DNA of 64,000 bases from Desulfobacterium sp. GTDB taxonomy: Bacteria > Desulfobacterota > Desulfobacteria > Desulfobacterales > Desulfobacteraceae. The DNA lies in the NCBI GenBank assembly GCA_030145245.1, contig JAQYWC010000076.1, forward strand, positions 62,001-126,000. The letters run 5' to 3'. Below are positions 16,071 to 24,912 of the stretch, in pieces. Within the stretch, counting starts at the first letter, position 1; each line of letters starts with the position of its first letter. The notes under the pieces were generated by a model that was not told the origin of the DNA, did no database searches, and saw only the letters and a program-made list of their open reading frames with translations. The position numbers and the translations under genes are program-made.

Positions 16071-16886
16071 TTAGTAAACCGGAATGCTTCCGGCTTCCTC
16101 AACCAGCTGCTGACCTTTTTTCGACAACAGATAGTTCATGAAGTCGGCGGTCCGCCCCTTGATCCATCCATTGGTGAACATGAACAGGGGACGGGAGATG
16201 GGGTAAAGGCCGTTCCGGGTGGTCTCGGGGGTGCCCGGCACCCTGTTGACGCTCAACGCCTTGATATCGTCGTTAAGATATCCCAGGGCGATATAACCGA
16301 TGGCGCCGGGGGTGGTTCCCACGGCCTGGACCAGCCCGCCGTTGGAGGGCACGGTCAGGGCGCTGGGGATAACCCTGGCTTTTTTCATCACAAGCTTTTC
16401 CCACACCTCAAAGGTGCCGGAGGAGGTGTCCCTGGAGATCACCACGACCCTCAAATCCGCTCCGCCCACCTCTTTCCAGTTCCTGATCTTGCCAAGATAG
16501 ATCGCCTTAAGCTGCTCTGTGGTGAGATCGGATACCGGGTTCTTGGAATGAACCACCGGCACGATACAGTCCAAAGCGATCCTGTGGGGAACAGGATAGA
16601 TCCCCTTGGCGGTGGCAAGCTTTATCTCCTTTGACTTGATAAACCGGGAGGCGTTCCCGATATCGGCGGTGCCGTCCACAATGGCTTTGATACCGTTGCT
16701 GGAGCCGCCGCCGGAAAGGGAGATCTTCACATCAGGATGGAGCTTCATATAGGATTCCGCCACCCTCTGGGCAATGGGAAGCACCGTTGTGGATCCTTTC
16801 AGAACCAGCTCCCCGGCAAGGGCCGGGGATGCGGCCATGGCCGCCATACAAACAGCAACACAAATCAGCGCAATAGTTTTTTTCAT
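16071..16886 (-). CDS. pstS: Phosphate-binding periplasmic protein PstS
   Basis: Substrate-binding protein of 271 residues. A cleavable signal peptide ends at about residue 24 (SPALA-GEL). The mature protein begins with LKGSTTVLPIAQ, the phosphate-contact loop GST, and contains SGGGSSNG and SRDTSSGT, further ligand loops of the family. ATG 16886 is chosen because AGGAG lies six bases upstream; an in-frame ATG 42 bases earlier has no signal-peptide logic. It is the first gene of the pst operon, behind a Pho-box-like sequence. Confidence 0.93.
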   Translation of the reverse strand: MKKTIALICVAVCMAAMAASPALAGELVLKGSTTVLPIAQRVAESYMKLHPDVKISLSGGGSSNGIKAIVDGTADIGNASRFIKSKEIKLATAKGIYPVPHRIALDCIVPVVHSKNPVSDLTTEQLKAIYLGKIRNWKEVGGADLRVVVISRDTSSGTFEVWEKLVMKKARVIPSALTVPSNGGLVQAVGTTPGAIGYIALGYLNDDIKALSVNRVPGTPETTRNGLYPISRPLFMFTNGWIKGRTADFMNYLLSKKGQQLVEEAGSIPVY

Positions 16887-16935
16887 TTTTTCTCCTATGG
16901 GTTTCAGGGGTAATTTCATTGATTCCATGGAGGAA

Positions 16936-16967
16936 ATATTACCTGGATTCTGTTAGAAACCGGTTAG
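16936..16967 (-). promoter_or_regulatory. Pho-box-like promoter of pstS
   Basis: Read on the minus strand, 16967-16950 contains CTAAC twice with an 11-base period, the geometry of PhoB boxes. TAATAT (16941-16936) follows eight bases later as a -10 element. E. coli boxes use TGTCA rather than CTAAC, so the half-site is diverged. The location before pstS and the spacing to the -10 support PhoB control. Confidence 0.5.
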
Positions 16968-16985
16968 GAGCGTGTGGGGATAAGA

Positions 16986-17426
16986 TTAAATCAAAGGGGA
17001 GAGTTTTTTTTCGAGAATCAGCCGATTCCCTTTTCGGTTGTATCCGCAGGAGGAGAAGTAGGCGGTCATGATCACAAGGCCCCGGCCATGGTCATCATCG
17101 TCATTGGGCGGACGCTGGCGCGCCCTTTGCCAGTCAAACCCATCCCCCTGGTCCTCGACCACCATGCGGATGGACCGGTGGGGGTCGATTTCAAGAAGAA
17201 ACGTCACCCGTTTGCCGGGATCCAGGCCGTTGCCATGGCGCACGGCATTGGTGAGGGCCTCCCGCATCACAAGATTGATGGCAAAGAAATGCTCCGCCAT
17301 CTCCTTGAAACCCTGCTTCAGAAAACCGGTCACCTCGTCGCAGGTGCGGTCGATATTTTCCAGGGTGGAGCTGAAGGTAACGCTGACAGATTCCCCGGTA
17401 ACGGAGCGGTCAAATATGTGGGACAT
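16986..17426 (-). CDS. Anti-sigma-type serine/threonine kinase (RsbW-like HATPase)
   Basis: Small GHKL ATPase of 146 residues, related to RsbW/SpoIIAB. It has the N box (REALTNAVRHGN), G1 (VEDQGDGFDW) and G2 (GRGLVIMTAY) ATP-site motifs. Such proteins phosphorylate STAS-domain antagonists or bind sigma factors in partner switching. It starts three bases after the PP2C-response-regulator gene, so the kinase and opposing phosphatase are co-produced. No STAS protein or cognate sigma factor is adjacent; its target is unknown. Confidence 0.85.
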   Translation of the reverse strand: MSHIFDRSVTGESVSVTFSSTLENIDRTCDEVTGFLKQGFKEMAEHFFAINLVMREALTNAVRHGNGLDPGKRVTFLLEIDPHRSIRMVVEDQGDGFDWQRARQRPPNDDDDHGRGLVIMTAYFSSCGYNRKGNRLILEKKLSPLI

Positions 17427-17429
17427 AGG

Positions 17430-18551
17430 TCACACCTCCACGCAGAGCACGACGACATCATCCTCGGGAATCTCTCCCTTATCAAAAATCGTTTCCATCA
17501 GGGCTGTGGGGGCATCGCAAAAGGGCACATCCCTGACCTCCTTGAACTTTTCAACCAGGCTTTCAGCGCCGGTGGCCCAGGTGATCTTCCGCTTGACCGA
17601 CTCCACCAGACCGTCCGAGTAAACAAAGAGCCTGTCACCCGGGGCCACCGGGATGCGGTGGATGCCGAACCTGGCATCCTTGAACATGCCCAGGATATCC
17701 CCATCCAACCGTATCACCTCGGGATCTTTGCCCTTGGGGATATGGACCACCGGCGGGTGGCCTGCGCTGATGATGCACAGCTTCCCCGTACTCCGGTTCA
17801 ACCAGACATAGCAGGCGGTGAGGTACTTGCCATCCGTGAGAATCTCCACCAGCACGTCGTTGATCATCTTCATGCTCTCCAGGGGCGAATAAACCGGACT
17901 GCAGTTCTGGGCCAGCAGTGCCTTGATGGCGGCGGTCATGTAACTGGTCTTGATATCATGGCCCGAAAAATCGGCCACAAAATAACCGGTGATCTGATCC
18001 GAGATGTTCAGAATATCATAGAAATCGCCCCCGGCCTCCTCAAGGGCCTTGTAGTAGACCCCGAACCGTGCCCATGGCAACTCTTCGGCAAGGGGCAGCA
18101 TGGCGTTCTGGGCTTCGGTAATCTGCCCGAGTTTCCGGGCCTGCTCCGCGATAAGCGAGTTGGTGGCAATGGAGAGCTTGAGGTGAATCCCGACCCTGGC
18201 AAGGACTTCCAGGGGATGAAACGGCTTGGTAATATAATCCACGGCCCCGAGATCAAACCCCCGGAGTTTTGAATTGATCTCTGCATAGGCAGTGAGAAAA
18301 ATGACGGGAATCGTCCCTGTAACGGGATTATCCTTTAAAAAGCGGATCACCTCAAACCCGTCCTCCCCGGGCATCCGGATGTCCAGGAGAATGAGATCGG
18401 GCTTCTCCGCCACGCTGAGCTCCCTGGCTCTGGGCCCGTTGCTGGCCGAGATCACCCGGTACCCCTCTTTTACCAGGGAACTTTCCATGAGCTTCAGGTT
18501 CACAGGGTTATCATCAACTGCCAGGACGGTAAAGGGCTGGGTTGTTTCCAT
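17430..18551 (-). CDS. Response regulator with SpoIIE/RsbU-type PP2C phosphatase output
   Basis: The N-terminal receiver domain (about 1-130) has D13-D14, phospho-acceptor D57 (DLILLDIRMPGEDG) and the TKPFHP lysine. A linker helix follows, then a PP2C-like SpoIIE domain (about 165-373) with metal-binding patterns GGDFYDI, ADFSGHD and VYSDGLVES. Known relatives (RssB-like, RsbU) dephosphorylate STAS antagonists when their receiver is phosphorylated. It lies six bases after an Hpt gene, which could supply the phosphoryl group, and three bases before an RsbW-like kinase. Confidence 0.9.
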   Translation of the reverse strand: METTQPFTVLAVDDNPVNLKLMESSLVKEGYRVISASNGPRARELSVAEKPDLILLDIRMPGEDGFEVIRFLKDNPVTGTIPVIFLTAYAEINSKLRGFDLGAVDYITKPFHPLEVLARVGIHLKLSIATNSLIAEQARKLGQITEAQNAMLPLAEELPWARFGVYYKALEEAGGDFYDILNISDQITGYFVADFSGHDIKTSYMTAAIKALLAQNCSPVYSPLESMKMINDVLVEILTDGKYLTACYVWLNRSTGKLCIISAGHPPVVHIPKGKDPEVIRLDGDILGMFKDARFGIHRIPVAPGDRLFVYSDGLVESVKRKITWATGAESLVEKFKEVRDVPFCDAPTALMETIFDKGEIPEDDVVVLCVEV

Positions 18552-18557
18552 GGTAGC

Positions 18558-18875
18558 TTACCTCCCCATGGCCATGTTGATGGCGTCAAGACCCTGCCTG
18601 AGGGCATCTGCCCTGGCGTTGATCGAGTCAAACTCTCCCTGGCCGACCAGGGTTTCCATCTCCGCTGCGATGGCTGCGATATCGGTGAACCCGAGATTGC
18701 CGGCCGCGCCCTTGATGGAGTGGGCCGCATGGGCAATCGGCTCCTTGCTGCCCTGGGCAAGGCCCTGTTCAAGGGCGGCAAGATCTGAGAGCGACGTGAT
18801 CACCAGGAGCTCTGCAAGTTCGATAAAATCCGCCTCGTCAATGCCAAGGTTTGACGCCATTGCCTTAAAGTCCAT
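18558..18875 (-). CDS. Histidine phosphotransfer (Hpt) domain protein
   Basis: Stand-alone Hpt of 105 residues. The phosphorylatable histidine is H52 in AHSIKGAAGNLGF, matching the HxxKGxxxxxG family motif. The fold is a predicted helical bundle and there are no other domains. It would shuttle phosphate between a hybrid kinase encoded elsewhere and a receiver, most simply that of the downstream gene. First gene of the three-gene unit 18875-16986. Confidence 0.88.
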   Translation of the reverse strand: MDFKAMASNLGIDEADFIELAELLVITSLSDLAALEQGLAQGSKEPIAHAAHSIKGAAGNLGFTDIAAIAAEMETLVGQGEFDSINARADALRQGLDAINMAMGR

Positions 18876-19026
18876 GGGATCTCCTGTGATTGATGGGATT
18901 TATGTCAAACAGATGCCTTTACTTTATAGCCACAGCCCCGGGGAAGTCAATTTATTTTGCAACTATTCAACATTGTGTCTGTCTTCACCACCAGGAAATG
19001 GAAAAGAGCCATTTAAAAAATATTGC

Positions 19027-19055
19027 TTGACGCGCACTAACACGCAAATTATAAC
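19027..19055 (+). promoter_or_regulatory. Sigma-70 promoter for the second TauE-like gene
   Basis: TTGACG (19027-19032) and TATAAC (19050-19055) are separated by 17 bases and lie 74 bases before the ATG at 19129. The remaining part of the 18876-19128 gap shows nothing else that I recognise. Confidence 0.6.
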
Positions 19056-19128
19056 ATTCGTGTCAGTAAAAAATAGAACTCCACGCCTCTGACACAGTTG
19101 GGGCTGCAGGTAGCAAAAAAGGAAAACC

Positions 19129-19887
19129 ATGGGCATCTCAACAGTTCTTTTTATCTCCATTCTTTTTATATCGCTGATACTGACAATGGTCGGACTTGGC
19201 GGAGGCCTCGTGTTTTCCCCTCTTTTTATAATTATGGGATTTGCAAAATCCCAGGCAGCCTCTGCGTCCTTGTTTCTCAACCTTGTTGCCGCCTCATCCG
19301 CCGCATACACCTATTCACGAAAAAATATGGTGGATTTTTCCCTGTCCATTCCCCTGATCATCTCATCGGCAATGGCCGCCCCGGTGGGCTCATACTTCAA
19401 TGTGCGCATTGATCTTAAGCCCTTTTTGATCCTCCTTGCCATCGTGCTCGCCCTGGCAGGATGCCGCATGCTGATCTCCCCTCCTGCCAGTGTTGAACCT
19501 GGTACAATGGGGCCGTCAAAAAAGATCATCGGCGGGACCATCATCGGCACCATCATTGGCTTAATGAGCGGACTGTTAGGAATCGGCGGCGGGGTATTTG
19601 TTGTCCCTCTTTTGATTTACGCTCTCAAGACACCGACCAAAATAGCGGCGGCATCGTCAACTTTCATTGTCTGCTTTTCCTCTTTAACCGGATTTTTAGG
19701 GTATGCCTCCATGGCGGACATCGACTGGCTGTTTATCCTGCCTGCGGCCGTTGCCTCTTTTGCAGGCGGGCAAGCCGGGGCAAGGCTCATGAGCAAGGGG
19801 CTCAAGGGCAAAAGTATCCGGGTCATCTTCAGCATCATCCTGTTCCTGTTATGTATCAAACTTATTTATCAATCCTGTTTTCTATAA
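19129..19887 (+). CDS. TauE/SafE-family permease, second copy
   Basis: Membrane protein of 252 residues with about eight helices and family glycine-rich repeats (MVGLGGGLVFSPLF near the N-terminus; GLLGIGGGVFVVPLL at the centre). The internal duplication is clear. It is only distantly similar to the TauE-like protein at 8033-8809, so the two are not recent duplicates. Anion or sulfite export is the usual prediction; the substrate is unknown. It ends five bases from the convergent Rossmann/DUF2520 gene. Confidence 0.87.
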   Translation: MGISTVLFISILFISLILTMVGLGGGLVFSPLFIIMGFAKSQAASASLFLNLVAASSAAYTYSRKNMVDFSLSIPLIISSAMAAPVGSYFNVRIDLKPFLILLAIVLALAGCRMLISPPASVEPGTMGPSKKIIGGTIIGTIIGLMSGLLGIGGGVFVVPLLIYALKTPTKIAAASSTFIVCFSSLTGFLGYASMADIDWLFILPAAVASFAGGQAGARLMSKGLKGKSIRVIFSIILFLLCIKLIYQSCFL

Positions 19888-19892
19888 GACGG

Positions 19893-20780
19893 TCAGGACC
19901 CGGGCGGTTTGAACAGCGTTTCAAGGCTGTCCGCGCTCTCCGGGGCAAGACTCCCCCCTTCCCTTGCGACCTTCAGGGTGTATTGGCCAAGGAGCCTGTA
20001 AAGTTCCGAATATTCCGGCCGGACCTTTTCAATATCGGCCATGTGCCGTGCCACGATCTCCTTGTCGCCCCGGGCCACGGGTCCGGTAAGGGCGTCAACG
20101 GTTCCCCGGTTTTTGATGTTGGAAAGGGTGCCCAGAATCAGGGGTTCCAGGATTTCATAGGCCCTGGCTTCGGACAGCTCAGCCTCCTGGAGAAGGTCCA
20201 CGGCAAAGCGCTCCAGGGTGACAAGATAGTTGGAGGCCACCACGGCGGCCGCATGGTATAGGGTCTTGGCACGGGTGGGGATGGTGAAGGAGACCCCGCC
20301 CAGGGCCTCAACCATCCGTGTGCCCTCAGCAACGGCAAGATCGTCGCCCTCAACTGAGATGTTGATCCCCGTGAACGGGGAGGCCTGCCCCGCTTCGTAG
20401 GGGGCAAAGCTCTGGAGGGGATGGATGGATCCTGTGGCAACACCAGCCGCTGCCCCCTTGGTGAGAATACCCGAGGACAAGGCGCCGCTGCAGTGGAAAA
20501 CCACCCTGCCGGCAAGCGTCCCTTTTGGGGCGACAAGGTCGGCAAAGACCCCTTCAATGGCAGCGTCCGGGGTGGTGATAAAGATAATTTCGCCGTTTTT
20601 TGCGGCATCCATTGGCGTGTCAAACACCTGGCCGGCCCCTGCGAGCCGGGCCGTGTTTTGGGCCGATGCCAGGCTGCGGCTGGCAACCCCTGCCAAGGGA
20701 AAGCCTGCACGGGTGAGGAACACGGCCAGGGCCGTTCCCACCCGGCCGCAACCGATGATGGAGATCGAAGGTTTCATCAT
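19893..20780 (-). CDS. Rossmann-like/DUF2520 protein, candidate PanG-type ketopantoate reductase
   Basis: NAD(P)-binding protein of 295 residues. The N-terminus has the dinucleotide fingerprint IIGCGRVGTALAVFL, and FHCSGALSS and GSIHPLQSF lie in the central region. A helical C-terminal DUF2520 domain follows, as in F420-type and ketopantoate-type reductases. It begins directly after the panB stop with no gap, so the two are co-translated. Established background, from memory: Francisella PanG, of this type, replaces PanE. Inferred role: reduce ketopantoate, the product of PanB, to pantoate. The activity is not proven by sequence. Confidence 0.75.
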   Translation of the reverse strand: MMKPSISIIGCGRVGTALAVFLTRAGFPLAGVASRSLASAQNTARLAGAGQVFDTPMDAAKNGEIIFITTPDAAIEGVFADLVAPKGTLAGRVVFHCSGALSSGILTKGAAAGVATGSIHPLQSFAPYEAGQASPFTGINISVEGDDLAVAEGTRMVEALGGVSFTIPTRAKTLYHAAAVVASNYLVTLERFAVDLLQEAELSEARAYEILEPLILGTLSNIKNRGTVDALTGPVARGDKEIVARHMADIEKVRPEYSELYRLLGQYTLKVAREGGSLAPESADSLETLFKPPGS

Positions 20781-21572
20781 TTATTTATACCCATGCTCCT
20801 TTCCGGGGAATGTCTGGTTCCTCACCTCGTCCCTGTAGCTTGCAATCCCCTCCATTGCCAATTTCTTAAGATCTGCAAACTGCTTCACAAATTTCGGCAG
20901 ATGCCTGTCGTGGAGACCAAGCATGTCGTGGAGCACAAGGATCTGCCCGTCGCAGTCCGCCCCCGCCCCGATGCCGATGGTGGGAATGGTCAGTTTTTCC
21001 GTAATCGTGGCCGCAATGTCAGAGGGAATGCCCTCCAGCACCACGGAAAAAGCCCCCGCCTCCTGGACTTTGAGGGCATCGGCAATCAGTCGTTCCTGAT
21101 CCCGCTGCACCTTGAACCCGCCCATCTGGTGAACACTCTGGGGGGTGAGTCCAATATGGGCCTGGACCGGGATGCCAGCCCTGGCAATGGCGTGGATCAC
21201 CTCGCACACATCGGCCCCGCCTTCGAGCTTGACCGCAGAGGCGTCCGCCTCCTTGAGAAACCGGCCGGCATTGTCAACGGCCGCATCAATGGAGCTCTGG
21301 TAAGCCATAAAGGGCATGTCCCCCACCACCATGGCCCGCTGACAGGCCCGGGTCACCATGGCGGTGTGGTAGAGCATCTCGTCCATGGTCACCGGCAGGG
21401 TGGTCGCTTTGCCCTGGACAACCATGCCAAGGGAGTCCCCCACAAGAATCATATCGATGCCGGCCCCGTCGACCATGGTGGCAAACGGATGGTCATAGGC
21501 TGTCAACGCCGTTATTTTCCTGCCTTCCTGCTTCATCTTGAACAATGTGGTAGTGGTTACCCTGGGCTGCAT
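20781..21572 (-). CDS. panB: 3-methyl-2-oxobutanoate hydroxymethyltransferase PanB
   Basis: First committed enzyme of pantothenate synthesis: it transfers a hydroxymethyl group from methylenetetrahydrofolate to alpha-ketoisovalerate. Length is 263 residues, normal for the family. Recognisable motifs are [25 protein letters not shown] (metal-binding Asp), [17 protein letters not shown] and [14 protein letters not shown]. It precedes the PanG-like gene, with which it forms a two-gene unit. panC and panD are not in the window. Confidence 0.95.
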   Translation of the reverse strand: MQPRVTTTTLFKMKQEGRKITALTAYDHPFATMVDGAGIDMILVGDSLGMVVQGKATTLPVTMDEMLYHTAMVTRACQRAMVVGDMPFMAYQSSIDAAVDNAGRFLKEADASAVKLEGGADVCEVIHAIARAGIPVQAHIGLTPQSVHQMGGFKVQRDQERLIADALKVQEAGAFSVVLEGIPSDIAATITEKLTIPTIGIGAGADCDGQILVLHDMLGLHDRHLPKFVKQFADLKKLAMEGIASYRDEVRNQTFPGKEHGYK

Positions 21573-21851
21573 AAGCTCTCCTTCGTCATCAGATTAAAAG
21601 TAGTAAAACAACGACCTGGCACTTTGTCAATTCTGACTAACATTATTTGAAGACCTGTTCAACCCATTTCCCGGCAATTGCCCCGGAAGCCGGACCCATT
21701 GGAAAAAATCCCGGACCCTCCGGGGTTTTCATATGCCGGGCAGCCGACAGGATTAAAAATAATATTGACTAAACAATGGTTTTTTGGATATAAGAAAGGT
21801 TTATTTTCATTGAATATAATAATATTTTATTGGGCAACAACACAGACGACA
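21573..21851. other. Divergent intergenic region panB/hisS
   Basis: These 279 bases become very AT-rich towards hisS. A short GC hairpin with complementary GGACC-type arms occurs around 21710-21726 (CCCGGACCCTCCGGGG), and the hisS promoter lies at 21765-21794. A leader rich in T and A then leads to ATG 21852. No T-box-like structure or tRNA is seen. Confidence 0.4.
21765..21794 (+). promoter_or_regulatory. Sigma-70 promoter of the hisS operon
   Basis: TTGACT (21765-21770), an 18-base spacer and TATAAG (21789-21794); with a 17-base spacer the hexamer is ATATAA. The sequence lies about 60 bases before the hisS ATG. Confidence 0.6.
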
Positions 21852-23129
21852 ATGATACAGACCATCAGAGGCTTCAGAGACATACTGCCAGGCGACACCG
21901 CCCTGTGGCAGACCATTGAACGAACGGCATCCCAACTTTTCGAAGATTTCGGCTTCCAGGAGATCCGGCTTCCCGTGATCGAGAAGACCGAACTCTTTGC
22001 CAGAAGCATCGGCGAAGTCACCGACATCGTTGAAAAGGAGATGTACACCTTTCCGGACCGAAAGGGCAGCAACATCACCCTTCGCCCGGAAGCCACGGCA
22101 TCGGTGGTCCGATCATACATCCAGCACAAAATGTATGCTGCGGATCCCATCAAAAAGCTCTACACCATCGGGCCCATGTTCCGGCGGGAGCGACCCCAGA
22201 AGGGACGGTACCGTCAGTTCTATCAGATTGACGCCGAGGTGTTCGGCATCTCCTCCCCCTTCATGGATGCCCAGATGATCCTGATGCTCAACGAGCTGTT
22301 CAAGCGCCTGGGCCTCACCGACCTGACCGCCCACATCAACTCCCTGGGGTGCCCGGAGTGCCGGCCAGCCTTCCAACAGGCACTGCTGGACTTCCTCACC
22401 GCCAAAAAGGACCAACTGTGCAGCAACTGCAAGCGCCGCATGGACAAGAATCCCCTGCGGACCCTTGACTGCAAGGTGCCCGAGTGCAGGGCGGCCCTGA
22501 AAGAGGCCCCCACCACCCTGGATCACCTCTGCTCCGGCTGCTCAGACCATTTTGACACGGTCAAGGCCACCCTGGAGAAACAGGGGGTTGAATTTATCGT
22601 GGACAAGACCCTGGTCCGGGGACTGGACTACTATTCCAGAACCGCCTTTGAGATCCAGACCACGGCCCTGGGCGCCCAGAGCGCCGTTGCGGGCGGCGGG
22701 CGTTACGACGCCCTGGTCAAGGAACTGGGTGGACCTGAGATGCCGGCCATTGGGTTTGCCATTGGATTTGACCGCCTGGCCGAGGTGATGGAGCAACTGA
22801 AGGGCCCGGGAAAAGCCAAACCCCCGGAACTGTTCATCATCCCCCTTGGGGAAAAGGCCATGGAAAAAGCCTACCTGTGGTCATCCGGGCTCAACCTGAA
22901 GGGCGTCCTGTGCGAGACAGACTACGCAGGAAAGAGCCTCAAGGCCCTCATGAAGCGGGCAGACAAACTGGGTGCCGGTCACGTCCTGATCGCAGGCGAC
23001 AAGGAGCTTGACGACAACGCCCTTGTCCTGAGGGACATGAAAACCCGGGAGCAGACAACCGTGCCGTCGGACGACCCCATTGATACCATCATTAAAATTC
23101 TAACCGATAAGGGAACGATACGTGACTGA
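21852..23129 (+). CDS. hisS: Histidyl-tRNA synthetase
   Basis: Class II synthetase of 425 residues that charges tRNA-His. Motif 2 (GPMFRRERPQKGRYRQFYQ), the histidine-specific loop LVRGLDYYSRTAFEI, and motif 3 (GFAIGFDRLAEVM) are intact. The C-terminal anticodon-binding domain occupies about residues 330-425. ATG 21852 begins MIQTIRGFRDILPG, the normal family start; further in-frame upstream sequence is not protein-like. Its stop overlaps the aspS start by eight bases. Confidence 0.96.
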   Translation: MIQTIRGFRDILPGDTALWQTIERTASQLFEDFGFQEIRLPVIEKTELFARSIGEVTDIVEKEMYTFPDRKGSNITLRPEATASVVRSYIQHKMYAADPIKKLYTIGPMFRRERPQKGRYRQFYQIDAEVFGISSPFMDAQMILMLNELFKRLGLTDLTAHINSLGCPECRPAFQQALLDFLTAKKDQLCSNCKRRMDKNPLRTLDCKVPECRAALKEAPTTLDHLCSGCSDHFDTVKATLEKQGVEFIVDKTLVRGLDYYSRTAFEIQTTALGAQSAVAGGGRYDALVKELGGPEMPAIGFAIGFDRLAEVMEQLKGPGKAKPPELFIIPLGEKAMEKAYLWSSGLNLKGVLCETDYAGKSLKALMKRADKLGAGHVLIAGDKELDDNALVLRDMKTREQTTVPSDDPIDTIIKILTDKGTIRD

Positions 23130-24912
23130 TTTACTTGGAGATATGAGAAGAACCCACACCTGTGGCGAATTAAGAAAGACAGACGTTGACACCCAGGTTG
23201 TACTCATGGGCTGGGTACAGCGCCGCCGGGACCATGGTGGCGTGATATTCATAGATTTCAGGGACCGTGGGGGCATCACCCAGATCGTGTTCAACCCCGA
23301 GAACAACCCCGAGGTCCATGCCAAGGCCCACGACATCAGGAGCGAATTTGTCCTGGGCGTCCGGGGCACCGTTGTGAATCGCCCCGACGACATGGTAAAC
23401 CCCAAGATGGACACCGGCGCCATCGAGATCATGGTGGATGAGCTCAAGATATTGAGCCGGGCCCAGACACCGGCCTTCCAGATCGAAGACCGCATCGAGG
23501 CCTCCGAGACCATCCGTCTCAAGCACCGTCACCTGGACCTGAGGCGACCCAAGCTCCAGCAGAACATCATTGCCCGGCACACGGCCGCAAGGGCGGTTCG
23601 CGACTATCTCAACGACCTGGGCTTCCTGGACATCGAGACACCGATCCTCACCAAGAGCACCCCTGAGGGCGCCCGGGACTACCTGGTCCCAAGCCGGGTC
23701 AACCAGGGCCAGTTCTATGCCCTGCCCCAGAGCCCCCAGCTGTTCAAACAGATCCTGATGATCAGCGGATTCGATCGCTACTACCAGATCGTCCGGTGCT
23801 TCAGGGACGAGGACTTAAGGGCCGACCGCCAGCCCGAGTTCACCCAGATCGACATGGAGCTCTCCTTTGTGGGCGAAGACGAGATCATGGAGATCACCGA
23901 AGGCCTGATCAAGGAGGTGTTCAAGAAGGTCAAAGACATTGAGCTTGAGCTTCCCTTCCAGAAAATCACCTATGCCGAGTCCATTGAGCGGTTCGGCATC
24001 GACCGGCCGGACATGCGGTTCGGCCTTGAGCTGTGCAACATCTCCGACATCGTCAAGGATGCAGGCTTCAAGGTCTTCTCCAGCGTGGTCAAAAAAGGCG
24101 GCCTCGTCAAGGCGATCAACGCCAAGGGATGCGCCACCTTCACCCGGAAGCAGATCGATGAACTCACCGATTTTACCGCCATCTATAAGGCCAAGGGCCT
24201 TGCATGGATCAAGGTGAAAGAGGATGGCGAGTGGCAGTCCCCCATTGCAAAGTTCTTCACCGAGGAGGAGAAAACCGCCCTGAGAGAGCGCCTGGAGATG
24301 GAAGTGGGCGATCTTATCTTCTTTGTGGCGGACAGCGCCAAGATCACCAACGAAGCCCTGGGCCAGCTCAGGAACGAGCTTGCACGCCGGCTTGAGCTCA
24401 TCGACAAAAACACCTACCGGTTCGTATGGGTCACCCACTTCCCCCTCCTGGAGTATGACGAGGGAGAGAAGCGTTACCAGGCCCTTCACCACCCGTTCAC
24501 AGCGCCCCTGGAAGAGGACCTGGACAAGCTTGACACCGATCCCCTGAACGTTCGGTCACGGGCCTATGACATGGTCTTGAACGGCACCGAGATCGGCGGC
24601 GGCTCCATCCGTATCCACTCCCCGGAGCTCCAGGAAAAAGTATTGAAAACCCTGGGCATCGGCAAGGAAGAGGCCAACGAAAAGTTCGGCTTCCTCCTGG
24701 ACGCCCTGGCGTCGGGCACCCCGCCCCACGGCGGACTGGCCTTCGGGTTTGACCGCCTGGCCATGATTTTGTGCCAGGAGGATTCCATCCGGGACGTGAT
24801 CGCCTTTCCAAAGACCCAGAAGGCCACCTGCCTGCTGACGGACGCACCGTCCAAGGCAGCGCCGGCCCAGCTACAGGAACTCTCCATCAGGGTGGCAAAG
24901 ATAGAAGAATGA
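23122..24912 (+). CDS. aspS: Aspartyl-tRNA synthetase
   Basis: Bacterial-type class IIb synthetase, 596 residues. N-terminal OB-fold (MGWVQRRRDHGGVIFIDFRDR), catalytic motifs (SPQLFKQILMISGFDRYYQIVRC-type motif 2 region, GFDRLAMIL motif 3) and the inserted GAD domain are present. GTG 23122 has AAGGGA seven bases upstream and overlaps hisS, suggesting coupling; ATG 23143 is an alternative. Whether it is discriminating or also makes Asp-tRNA-Asn cannot be told here. It overlaps xpt by four bases. Confidence 0.95.
   Translation: MTDLLGDMRRTHTCGELRKTDVDTQVVLMGWVQRRRDHGGVIFIDFRDRGGITQIVFNPENNPEVHAKAHDIRSEFVLGVRGTVVNRPDDMVNPKMDTGAIEIMVDELKILSRAQTPAFQIEDRIEASETIRLKHRHLDLRRPKLQQNIIARHTAARAVRDYLNDLGFLDIETPILTKSTPEGARDYLVPSRVNQGQFYALPQSPQLFKQILMISGFDRYYQIVRCFRDEDLRADRQPEFTQIDMELSFVGEDEIMEITEGLIKEVFKKVKDIELELPFQKITYAESIERFGIDRPDMRFGLELCNISDIVKDAGFKVFSSVVKKGGLVKAINAKGCATFTRKQIDELTDFTAIYKAKGLAWIKVKEDGEWQSPIAKFFTEEEKTALRERLEMEVGDLIFFVADSAKITNEALGQLRNELARRLELIDKNTYRFVWVTHFPLLEYDEGEKRYQALHHPFTAPLEEDLDKLDTDPLNVRSRAYDMVLNGTEIGGGSIRIHSPELQEKVLKTLGIGKEEANEKFGFLLDALASGTPPHGGLAFGFDRLAMILCQEDSIRDVIAFPKTQKATCLLTDAPSKAAPAQLQELSIRVAKIEE

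Noticed and set aside
16974-18272. 432-codon plus-strand open frame across the PP2C-regulator and kinase genes
   Set aside because: It spans two well-supported minus-strand genes and shows no recognisable domain; a shadow of high third-position GC.
24771-24908. Upstream extension of xpt within aspS
   Set aside because: Family length and the ATGA overlap at 24909 fix the start; the extension is an out-of-frame part of aspS.
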